Shown here one piece after another: positions 1-6,161 of a DNA stretch of 6,944 nt; position 1 is the stretch's first letter; each line of letters begins with the position of its first letter. Origin of the DNA: Chloroflexota bacterium (lineage in GTDB: Bacteria > Chloroflexota > Dehalococcoidia > Tepidiformales > Tepidiformaceae). The notes below the pieces were generated by a model. That model did no database searches. It was not told the DNA's origin and saw only the letters and a program-made list of their open reading frames with translations. The position numbers and the translations under genes were made by a program. Location: NCBI GenBank assembly GCA_963169135.1, contig CAUJEQ010000036.1, positions 1-6,944 of the forward strand, written 5' to 3'.

Positions 1-446
1 ACGATGCCCGCCGCCGGTGACTTGAGCTCGTTGTTCATCTTCATCGACTCGATAACAAGAAGGACATCGCCAGCCTGGACGGTCGCACCGGGCGAGCACC
101 GCACTTCGACGATGCTGCCCGTCATCGGGGCGACGATGCGCTTCAGGCCGGATTCCTCGGGTCTCACCGCGCGAGCGGCGGTCTGCGGCCGCCAGCGCTC
201 GACATCGAAGTCAAACGCATGGCGGCCAATGGTCGCCACTGCACCGCCACGCCGGCGTTCGAGGTAGAGTTCCACCGGCCGGTTGTCGATCATCAGGAGG
301 TAGAGCTGCGAATCGCCGATCCGCTGGAGCTCCGCCCGTTGCCACGCAGGCGTACCTTCGCGCCGGACCCGGAAGCCCTGCTCATCACGGTCCATCTCGT
401 ATGCGATCGCGTTGTCGCCGTCGCGGATCAGATACTTCTCGGCCAT
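1..446 (-). CDS. Biotin carboxyl carrier protein (biotin/lipoyl-binding subunit of an acyl-CoA or pyruvate carboxylase), 3' end outside window
   Basis: This subunit carries the biotin that the neighbouring biotin carboxylase carboxylates and that a carboxyltransferase then uses; it should act in the cytoplasm. Reading the minus strand from the ATG at 446 gives 148 complete codons with no stop before the window edge. Residues 1-85 are a beta-rich N-terminal region (starts MAEKYLIRDGDN) of no assigned function. A linker follows, then a biotinyl domain from about residue 104 (IVAPMTGSIVEV). The biotinylation motif ESMKMNNE places the acceptor lysine at residue 136 (bases 39-41). Carriers of this type are usually about 165-170 residues, so only about 20 residues should be missing. 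The start lies inside the carboxylase gene (19-base overlap) and is preceded by a purine-rich GGAAAGGG at 456-463, 9 bases upstream. Translation is therefore probably coupled. The acyl substrate cannot be told from this subunit. Confidence 0.93.
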   Translation of the reverse strand, partial: MAEKYLIRDGDNAIAYEMDRDEQGFRVRREGTPAWQRAELQRIGDSQLYLLMIDNRPVELYLERRRGGAVATIGRHAFDFDVERWRPQTAARAVRPEESGLKRIVAPMTGSIVEVRCSPGATVQAGDVLLVIESMKMNNELKSPAAGI

Positions 447-1981
447 CGACCCATGCCCTTTCCGCTGGAGAGTCCCGCCATCTGCGTGCGCCAGTGCGAG
501 GATGGCGGGCGTTTGCCGTTTGCCGGCAGCGCGGCCCCACCGTTCGCGGCCGGGTACTCGGAGTAGTCCGCCTCTCCGCCGGTCACCATGAGGAGCGCAG
601 CGATCTCCGCGAACGAGCGCTGTTCGGCGAGATGCTCTTCAACCACGACTTCGTGGCGGTCGAGGAACTCTGTGTCGAAGTGGCCGCTGATGAAGTCGGG
701 CTGATCGAGGATCTGTTCGAGGTAAGGGATATTCGTCGCGACGCCCACCACCTTGAACTCCGCCAGTGCGCGCCGCATGCGGGTCCGGGCGCCTTCCCGG
801 TTTCTGCCCCACGCGGTCACTTTCGCGAGGAGCGAGTCGTAGTACGGGGTCACCTCGACGCCGTCGTAGAGCGCGCTTTCGACGCGGATGCCGGGGCCCG
901 CGGGCTCGCGTGCCAACACGACTCGTCCAACTGAAGGCAGGAAGTTGTTGAAGGGGTCCTCGGCAACGATGCGACACTCGATAGCCCAGCCGCGGGTCAG
1001 GAGGTCGGCCTCGTCGTAGGGCAACTCCTCGCCCGCCGCGACGAGGATCTGGTCCTTGACGAGGTCGGTACCCGTCACGATCTCCGTCACCGGGTGCTCG
1101 ACCTGGAGGCGCGTGTTCATCTCGAGGAAATACCAGCTGCCGTCCTCGTTCAGCAAGAACTCGACGGTCCCAACGTTATGGTAATTCGCTGCCCGCGCGA
1201 TGCGGACGGCCGCTCGCGTCAGGCTGCGCCGGAGCTGAGGCGAGACCGCGATGCTTGGACATTCCTCAATGAGCTTCTGGTGCCGTCGCTGGATCGAGCA
1301 CTCGCGTTCGCCCACCGGGACGATGTTGCCGAACTGGTCGCCGATGACCTGGACTTCGATGTGGCGGACGCGCTGGAGGTTCTTCTCCACGTAGATCGCG
1401 GGGTTTCCGAAGGCTACCTGCGCCTCCTGCATCGCTCGGGCCGCAGCGTCGGCAAGTTCATCGCGGGACTGGACCAGGCGAATCCCCCGGCCACCGCCGC
1501 CAGCAGCAGCTTTGATCATCACCGGGTAGCCGATCTTGTCGGCGAACGCCGTTGCCTCTTCGATGGAGGTGACCTCGCCACTCCCGGGCAGAACCGGGAC
1601 ACCGGCATCCTCGGCGATCTTGCGGGCCGCAATCTTGTCGCCAAGGAGCCGGATGGACGCGGCGTCGGGACCGATGAACGTCAGGCCGGCGGCCGCGCAG
1701 GCTTCGGCAAAATCCGCGTTTTCGGCCAGGAACCCGTACCCGGGGTGCACAGCCACGGCGCCGCAATCCTTGGCTACCTGGATGATCCGGTCCATGTTGA
1801 GGTAGCTCTGGCGAGCGTCAGCCGGTCCGATGAAATGGGCCTCGTCGGCGTAGCGGACGTGCTGCGACGAGCGGTCGACCTCGGAATAGACAGCGACCGA
1901 ACGAATGTCGAGGTCCCGGAGGCCCCGAACGATGCGGAGTGCGATTTCGCCACGGTTGGCTACGAGGACTTTGGAAAACAT
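428..1981 (-). CDS. accC: Biotin carboxylase subunit of acetyl-CoA/propionyl-CoA/pyruvate carboxylase
   Basis: This enzyme carboxylates carrier-bound biotin using ATP and bicarbonate, the first half-reaction of biotin-dependent carboxylases. The 517-residue product starts MFSKVLVANRGEIALRI, the classic N-terminus, which fixes the ATG at 1981; an upstream in-frame ATG at 2056 would add 25 atypical residues. Visible are the N-terminal Rossmann domain with HPGYGFLAEN (79-88), the ATP-grasp glycine loop AAAGGGGRG (158-166), ECSIQRRHQK (227-236), VEF with metal-binding E274, and FLEMNTRLQVEHPVTE with E287, N289, R291 and E295. ECRIVAEDP (335-343) carries R337. These key residues sit at or next to the E. 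coli AccC numbering, so the enzyme should be active. The core ends near residue 443. A tail of about 75 residues follows, Gly/Ala/Pro-rich around 470-492, where AccC itself stops near 450; such tails are seen in stand-alone pyruvate and acyl-CoA carboxylase A subunits. The symbol accC is generic, as the substrate is unknown. No strong Shine-Dalgarno precedes the start. Confidence 0.95.
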   Translation of the reverse strand: MFSKVLVANRGEIALRIVRGLRDLDIRSVAVYSEVDRSSQHVRYADEAHFIGPADARQSYLNMDRIIQVAKDCGAVAVHPGYGFLAENADFAEACAAAGLTFIGPDAASIRLLGDKIAARKIAEDAGVPVLPGSGEVTSIEEATAFADKIGYPVMIKAAAGGGGRGIRLVQSRDELADAAARAMQEAQVAFGNPAIYVEKNLQRVRHIEVQVIGDQFGNIVPVGERECSIQRRHQKLIEECPSIAVSPQLRRSLTRAAVRIARAANYHNVGTVEFLLNEDGSWYFLEMNTRLQVEHPVTEIVTGTDLVKDQILVAAGEELPYDEADLLTRGWAIECRIVAEDPFNNFLPSVGRVVLAREPAGPGIRVESALYDGVEVTPYYDSLLAKVTAWGRNREGARTRMRRALAEFKVVGVATNIPYLEQILDQPDFISGHFDTEFLDRHEVVVEEHLAEQRSFAEIAALLMVTGGEADYSEYPAANGGAALPANGKRPPSSHWRTQMAGLSSGKGMGRWPRSI

Positions 1982-1984
1982 ACT
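1956..1984 (+). promoter_or_regulatory. Possible sigma70-type promoter for the mutS2 operon, overlapping the carboxylase start codon
   Basis: On the plus strand, TTGGCT (1956-1961) and CATACT (1979-1984) are separated by 17 bases, each with 4 of 6 consensus matches. The -10 box would cover the ATG of the divergent biotin carboxylase gene (1979-1981). Transcription would start near 1991 and give a mutS2 leader of about 114 bases that contains the hairpin at 2067-2088. This is a weak match and the true promoter may lie elsewhere in the gap. Confidence 0.2.
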
Positions 1985-2023
1985 CGCTGCCTGTACTTCT
2001 CTAGGGAGAGTCGATGGCTGTTC

Positions 2024-2053
2024 AGCATACGGGCGAGCCCGGCGACATGCGAA
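2024..2053 (-). promoter_or_regulatory. Possible sigma70-type promoter for the biotin carboxylase operon
   Basis: On the minus strand, TTCGCA (2053-2048, 4 of 6 matches to the -35 consensus) and TATGCT (2029-2024, 4 of 6 to the -10 consensus) are separated by 18 bases. Transcription would begin near 2017 and give a leader of about 36 bases before the ATG at 1981. The position suits the divergent gap, but matches of this quality arise often by chance, so this is only a candidate. Confidence 0.22.
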
Positions 2054-2066
2054 CACGGCGAACCCG

Positions 2067-2103
2067 CTGGTTCGGCCCTCCGAACCAGATTACGCTGGAG
2101 GGC
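2067..2103 (+). promoter_or_regulatory. mutS2 leader hairpin with anti-Shine-Dalgarno sequence and overlapping RBS
   Basis: CTGGTTCGG (2067-2075) and CCGAACCAG (2080-2088) form a perfect 9-bp stem with a 4-base CCCT loop. GCCCTCC (2075-2081), spanning the loop and adjacent stem bases, is exactly complementary to GGAGGGC (2097-2103), which contains the mutS2 ribosome binding site; a G-U pair (2082/2096) can extend the pairing. Two mutually exclusive folds are therefore possible: the upstream 9-bp hairpin, or a hairpin that hides the ribosome binding site. The Shine-Dalgarno itself, GGAGGG at 2097-2102, is only 2 bases from the ATG at 2105, closer than usual. No T-run follows the hairpin, so it is not an intrinsic terminator. 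The structures are seen in the sequence; a regulatory role is inferred. Confidence 0.45.
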
Positions 2104-2104
2104 G

Positions 2105-4465
2105 ATGGACGAGCACACAATTCGTGTCCTGGAGTTCGAAAAAGTCCTCCAGTTATTGGCCGCCGAGACAGCGTTCAGCGTGGGGAGGGAACTCGCCCTC
2201 GCCGTCCGTCCGTCCACGGAGTACGCGGCCGCATTCGATCTGCAGTCCGAGACCGCCGAGATGCGGCTCCTCGACCATCTCGGCATCGATGTGCCCTTCG
2301 CCGGCGCGCGAGACATTAGGCCACTGATTCACTCGGCAGCAATTGGCCAAGTGCTCGAACCAGGCGACCTCGCCGAGGCGGCGCAAACGCTGAAGACGGC
2401 GCGCCGGGCGCGGCTCGTTCTCGAGAAAGTGCGCGATCGGGTACCCCGTCTTGCCGCCATCGCCGACGCAATCGGCGACTTTCGAACGTTCAGCGACGAA
2501 GTGGACAAGTCCATCTCGTCACGCGGGGAAGTGGCGGACGCCGCAAACGAGCAACTCGCCGCCACGCGGCGGGAACTTCGGATTGCCGAGTCGCGGCTCG
2601 AACAGCGCGCCCAGGCGGCACTCGCCGACGCCATCCGCCGCGGGGTGGCCCAGGAGGGGCTGCTCACCGAGCGCAACGGTCGCAAGGTCATCCCGGTGAA
2701 GGCCGATTATCGCGGCCAGGTTTCGGGCATCGTCCACGACGTGTCCTCCAGCGGCGCCACACTCTTCATCGAGCCGATGGGCGTCGTCGATGCGGGCAAC
2801 CAGGTCCGCGAGCTGCAGCTGGCCGAGGATCGCGAGGTACGCCGAGTCCTCCAGCGGCTCACGGCCCTCCTGGGCGATTCCGCCGAACTCGCAACCGAGT
2901 CGTTGATGGCACTCGCCCACCTGGACCTGCTCAGCGCCAAGGTCCGCCTGGCGCGGAAAATGCGCGCCGAACTGCCTCCACCTGGCGACGTCTCGTCGTG
3001 GTTTCACCCATCGGGTGCCACCATCCTGGTGCGCGGGCGCCATCCGCTGTTAAAAGGCGAAGTAGTCCCGACCGAGATCGAGGTAGGCGGCGAGTACGCC
3101 GGCATCGTCATCACCGGGCCAAACACGGGGGGCAAGACGGTCGCGCTCAAGACGGTCGGCCTGCTGACGCTCATGGCGCAGGCAGGGATGGGCGTGCCGT
3201 GCGACGAAGGAAGCCGCATCCGCTGCTTTCCAAACATCTTCGCCGACATCGGAGACGAGCAGTCGATCGAACAATCGTTGTCGACGTTCTCGTCCCACAT
3301 GCGCAACATCATCGGGATCCTGGACCAGGCTGGACGCGACACGCTGGTGCTCCTCGACGAACTCGGGGCAGGGACCGATCCCGCCGAGGGTGCCGCAATC
3401 GCCCGCGCGGTGCTGGAAACGCTGCTCGACCGCGGCTGCACGCTCATCTCGACGACACATCACGGCGAGCTGAAGGTGTTCGCCCACAACGACCCGCGGC
3501 TGCGCAACGCCTCGGTGGAGTTCGACCTCGAGACGCTCAGCCCGACCTACCACCTCACCGTAGGCCTCCCGGGGCAGTCCAACGCGATCGCGATTGCGCG
3601 GCGTCTTGGGCTTTCCGAGGAGGTGTTGGAACGCGCGAGCGAACAGCTTGCCCCCGAGCACTTCGAGCTCGAGACCCTGCTCGGCGAGATCCGGTCGGAG
3701 CGGGCGGCGGCGACAGAGGCTCGCCACCGGGAAGAACTCGCGCGTAGAGAAGCTGAAGAACTGCGCGTCGCCCTTGCGGAACGGCGGGACCGCATCGAGC
3801 AGGAGCGCGCGGCCATCCTCGATGATGCCCATCGCGAGGCCGAGGACACGCTCGCCCGCCTGCGGCGCGAGGTCGAAGCGGCCAAGCGTCGTACCGCAAC
3901 CAGGGAGTTCGATCCAGCTGCTGCCGGCGAGACCCTGCGAGCAATGGACAAGGACATCCAACAGCTTGCGGCGCTCGCGAAGCCCAGGCGGCCGGAGACC
4001 CAGGCGCCCGTCACGGCCCGCCGTGAGGTCGAACCGGGCGACCTCGTCCACGTCCGCGATATCCCGCAGCTTGGCGAGGCGCTCACCACGGTCGGGGAGG
4101 ACGGCCGCGTGGAGGTGCAGTTCGGCTCGCTGCGGATGAAGGTCTACGTCGACCGGATCGACCGGATCGAGACGCCCACGCCAACCGGAGAGCGCATCAA
4201 GGTTCCCATGGGTCCGCCGGTGTCCGTCGAGCTGGACCTGCGCGGGCAACGCGCGGAAGCCGCGCTGGAGCAGTTCGAAAACTACCTGGACAACGCCTTC
4301 CGTGCCGGACTGCCGTTCGTCCGCATCATCCACGGCAAGGGCACCGGCGCGCTCCGGGCGGCGATACGCGAGGCGCTGGCGCACCATCCCCTGGTTCGCC
4401 AGTACGAGTCGGCGGCGGCGAACGAGGGCGGCGAGGGCGTGACCATCGCGCTCCTGGCGGGCTGA
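2105..4465 (+). CDS. mutS2: Endonuclease MutS2 (MutS family ATPase with Smr nuclease domain)
   Basis: MutS2 is a dimeric DNA- and ribosome-binding ATPase. In characterised bacteria it suppresses homologous recombination or splits collided ribosomes; it lacks the mismatch-binding domain of MutS1. The 786-residue product matches the usual length (B. subtilis MutS2 is 785). The start is set by the family-typical opening MDEHTIRVLEFEKV and a GGAGGG just upstream; the frame is open for 337 codons further upstream, but that stretch is antisense to the carboxylase gene. Core and clamp regions occupy roughly 1-320. Walker A GPNTGGKT is at 338-345, GDEQSIEQSLSTFSSHM follows, Walker B LVLLDELGAGTDP is at 414-426, and STTHHGELK starts at 449. 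A charged coiled coil spans about 520-598, a small beta (KOW-like) domain about 640-688, and the Smr domain about 705-786. The Smr domain has LDLRG (710-714) and HGKGTG (743-748), so its nuclease motifs are intact. It is the first gene of a unit with rarA. Confidence 0.97.
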   Translation: MDEHTIRVLEFEKVLQLLAAETAFSVGRELALAVRPSTEYAAAFDLQSETAEMRLLDHLGIDVPFAGARDIRPLIHSAAIGQVLEPGDLAEAAQTLKTARRARLVLEKVRDRVPRLAAIADAIGDFRTFSDEVDKSISSRGEVADAANEQLAATRRELRIAESRLEQRAQAALADAIRRGVAQEGLLTERNGRKVIPVKADYRGQVSGIVHDVSSSGATLFIEPMGVVDAGNQVRELQLAEDREVRRVLQRLTALLGDSAELATESLMALAHLDLLSAKVRLARKMRAELPPPGDVSSWFHPSGATILVRGRHPLLKGEVVPTEIEVGGEYAGIVITGPNTGGKTVALKTVGLLTLMAQAGMGVPCDEGSRIRCFPNIFADIGDEQSIEQSLSTFSSHMRNIIGILDQAGRDTLVLLDELGAGTDPAEGAAIARAVLETLLDRGCTLISTTHHGELKVFAHNDPRLRNASVEFDLETLSPTYHLTVGLPGQSNAIAIARRLGLSEEVLERASEQLAPEHFELETLLGEIRSERAAATEARHREELARREAEELRVALAERRDRIEQERAAILDDAHREAEDTLARLRREVEAAKRRTATREFDPAAAGETLRAMDKDIQQLAALAKPRRPETQAPVTARREVEPGDLVHVRDIPQLGEALTTVGEDGRVEVQFGSLRMKVYVDRIDRIETPTPTGERIKVPMGPPVSVELDLRGQRAEAALEQFENYLDNAFRAGLPFVRIIHGKGTGALRAAIREALAHHPLVRQYESAAANEGGEGVTIALLAG
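4150..4167 (+). repeat. Two tandem copies of a 9-base unit inside mutS2
   Basis: CGACCGGAT occurs twice in direct succession (4150-4158 and 4159-4167), followed by CGA of a third unit. Being 9 bases it keeps the frame and gives a D-R-I, D-R-I run at the end of the small beta domain, just before the linker to the Smr domain. It probably arose by local slippage and has no obvious functional effect. Confidence 0.8.
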
Positions 4466-4466
4466 G

Positions 4467-5825
4467 GTGGCCAGGAACCCTGCCGGGCAGGGCGCGTTCG
4501 ACCTCGGTGAGCCCGGCATCCCTCCCGATGCGCCCCTTGCTGCGCGCATGCGGCCCCGCACACTCGATGAGTTCGCCGGTCAGGATGAGGCTGTCGGGCC
4601 GGGTTCGATGCTCCGCGGGTCGGTCGAGCGGGGGCGGTTGCCCTCCTTCATCCTCTGGGGCCCTCCCGGCTGCGGTAAGACGACACTCGCCCGCATCCTC
4701 GCGCGAAGCGTTGCGGCTGAGTTCGTCGCGCTCTCGGCGGTCTCGTCCGGCGTCGCCGACCTGCGCAAGGTGATGGCGGACGCCCAGGCCCGGCGCGTCG
4801 CCGCGAAGCGCACCGTGCTCTTCGTGGACGAGATCCACCGGTTCAACAAGGCCCAGCAGGACGTCATCTTGCCTTATGTCGAGGATGGGACGATCACGCT
4901 CATTGGCGCAACAACGGAGAATCCGTCGTTCGAGGTTATTGCGCCGCTGCTCAGCCGGGCGCGGGTGGTGCGGCTGAGGCAACTCGGACCAGAGGCGCTG
5001 GCGGGTATTGTCGACGGTGCCCTGCTCGACGAGGCGCGCGGATTGGGCTCGATTGGTCTCAGCCTGGAGGAGACGGCCCGCGAAGCGCTGCTCGAAGGCG
5101 CGAACGGCGATGCCCGGGCGGCCCTGACGGCGTTGGAGATCGCCGCCGACGTTGCCCATGCAGCCGGGCGGCGGACGATCGCGGTCGGAGATGTGAAGCA
5201 GGCCCTCCAGGACCGGCGCCCGTACTACGACCGTCAGTCGGACTACCACTACGACACGATTTCGGCGTTTATCAAGTCGCTGCGCGGCAGCGACCCGGAC
5301 GGGGCGCTCTACTGGCTCGCCCGCATGATCGAGTCGGGCGAGGATCCGCTGTTCATCGTCCGGCGGATGGTGATCCTGGCATCGGAGGATGTCGGGATGG
5401 CGGACCCGCGGGCGTTGCAGATGGCGGTCGCGTGCCAACAGGCGGTGCACTTCATCGGGATGCCCGAGGGGTTTTACGCGATGGCCGAATGCTGCCTGTA
5501 TCTTGCGCTCGCGCCCAAGAGCAACAGCACCGGCACGGCCTACGGTCGCGCACTCGAGGATGCCCGCCGCACGGGGCACCTCCCGGTGCCGTTACACCTT
5601 CGGAACGCAGCAACCGGGTTGATGCAGGAATTCGGTTACGGGAGTGGCTATCGCTACGCACACGACGAGCCCGGACACGTCGCCCGCGGGATGCGTTACT
5701 TGCCGGAAGAACTGGGGCGGCCACAGTATTACGTACCGGGCGAACTCGGTTACGAAGCTGACGCGGCCACCCGGCTGCGCAGGCTCCGGGCCGACGACGC
5801 CAACCATCTTTCTGATTCGGGTTAG
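4467..5825 (+). CDS. rarA: Replication-associated recombination protein A (RarA/MgsA, AAA+ ATPase)
   Basis: RarA is a tetrameric AAA+ ATPase of the clamp-loader-related group (Mgs1/WRNIP1 family). It works at stalled replication forks and single-stranded gaps. The 452-residue product is close to E. coli RarA (447) and similar along its whole length. It shows LAARMRP (24-30), Walker A GPPGCGKT (65-72), Walker B LFVDEIHRFNKAQQD (118-132), sensor 1 GATTENPSFE (147-156), the arginine finger in LLSRA (R164) and NGDARAAL of the lid. The C-terminal tetramerisation region has SLRGSDPDGALYWLARM, SEDVG, APKSN and GYRYAHDEPGH. The start is a GTG one base after the mutS2 stop. It is preferred because the next in-frame Met (residue 28) would cut into the conserved N-terminus. 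No strong Shine-Dalgarno is present (TGGCGGG overlaps the end of mutS2), so translation is probably coupled to mutS2. All key ATPase residues are present. Confidence 0.96.
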   Translation: MARNPAGQGAFDLGEPGIPPDAPLAARMRPRTLDEFAGQDEAVGPGSMLRGSVERGRLPSFILWGPPGCGKTTLARILARSVAAEFVALSAVSSGVADLRKVMADAQARRVAAKRTVLFVDEIHRFNKAQQDVILPYVEDGTITLIGATTENPSFEVIAPLLSRARVVRLRQLGPEALAGIVDGALLDEARGLGSIGLSLEETAREALLEGANGDARAALTALEIAADVAHAAGRRTIAVGDVKQALQDRRPYYDRQSDYHYDTISAFIKSLRGSDPDGALYWLARMIESGEDPLFIVRRMVILASEDVGMADPRALQMAVACQQAVHFIGMPEGFYAMAECCLYLALAPKSNSTGTAYGRALEDARRTGHLPVPLHLRNAATGLMQEFGYGSGYRYAHDEPGHVARGMRYLPEELGRPQYYVPGELGYEADAATRLRRLRADDANHLSDSG

Positions 5826-5828
5826 CAC

Positions 5829-6158
5829 ATGAAGATCGAGTTCCTCTATTCGAAGGCCACCGGCCGCGCCGCGGCGGCCGAAGAAGCCCTGCGCCTCGCC
5901 CTTGAGGCCACCGACCCCGCGATCGAAGTCATCTACACCGAAGTCGATGGCTCGGAAGACGCGCGCGACAAGAAGTTCCTGGGGTCGCCCTCAATCCGCG
6001 TGAACGGGATCGACGTGGAGTACGGCGATCGCGAACCGGACGAGTACCAGGCAGGGACGCGCTACTACAACACGCCTGAGGGCTGGAAGCCCTATCCGCA
6101 TGCCCGGCTCATCGCCAACACCATCCTGGAACTCCAGGCGCGCGAAGCGAAGAAGTAG
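5829..6158 (+). CDS. Cysteine-free thioredoxin-fold protein resembling DF-family (seleno)proteins
   Basis: This 109-residue protein starts with an ATG three bases after the rarA stop and has no clear ribosome binding site, so it is probably translated by coupling. Its layout matches small thioredoxin-like DF-family (seleno)proteins: strand MKIEFLY, a helix, strand IEVIYTEVDG, then FLGSPSIRVNG (50-60) with the fold's typical cis-proline position at P54, and finally a TRYY-NTPEG segment (77-85) before the last helix. Family members normally have YxxGCPxC or similar after the first strand and a second conserved Cys in a KCRLY-like segment. Here those places read YSKATG (T11) and AGTRYY (T77), and the whole protein has no cysteine. 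A thiol redox role is therefore unlikely. A binding or structural role is possible, but its function is unknown. Family placement is from remembered motifs, not a search. Confidence 0.8.
   Translation: MKIEFLYSKATGRAAAAEEALRLALEATDPAIEVIYTEVDGSEDARDKKFLGSPSIRVNGIDVEYGDREPDEYQAGTRYYNTPEGWKPYPHARLIANTILELQAREAKK
5861..5880. repeat. GC-only inverted repeat within the thioredoxin-like gene
   Basis: CGGCCGC (5861-5867) and GCGGCCG (5874-5880) form a perfect 7-bp stem with a 6-base loop. It encodes the GRAAAA stretch that sits where the redox motif of related proteins lies. It could be a chance product of alanine- and glycine-rich coding at high GC. Confidence 0.6.
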
Positions 6159-6161
6159 GCT

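Noticed and set aside
2067..2088. The 9-bp hairpin as an intrinsic terminator.
   Set aside because: No T-run follows on either strand, and it lies immediately before the mutS2 ribosome binding site rather than after a gene.
1094..2104. The mutS2 reading frame stays open for 337 codons upstream of the chosen start, suggesting a large N-terminal extension.
   Set aside because: This stretch is entirely antisense to the well-supported biotin carboxylase gene up to 1981. The family-typical N-terminus and a Shine-Dalgarno sit at 2105, and the resulting length equals the family norm.
2014..2319. A possible small leader-peptide gene starting with ATG in the mutS2 leader.
   Set aside because: The frame does not stop before mutS2 but runs about 200 bases into it out of frame; the product is basic and unrecognisable, and no good ribosome binding site is seen.
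4494..4510. A beta-clamp binding motif in the RarA N-terminus (QGAFDLG), similar in place to the LSLDF segment of E. coli RarA.
   Set aside because: It does not fit the QLxLF or QLxLxL consensus well enough to claim clamp binding.
3050..4561. A 503-codon open frame on the minus strand across mutS2.
   Set aside because: It is antisense to clear MutS2 coding sequence, its translation shows no recognisable domain and is Arg/Leu/Ala-rich, as expected for a shadow frame in high-GC DNA.
4326..5579. A 417-codon open frame on the minus strand across rarA.
   Set aside because: It mirrors conserved RarA codons on the opposite strand, has no motif and no suitable start context.
5829..6158. A selenocysteine codon in the DF-like protein, since some family members are selenoproteins.
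   Set aside because: There is no in-frame TGA; the aligned positions are threonine codons.
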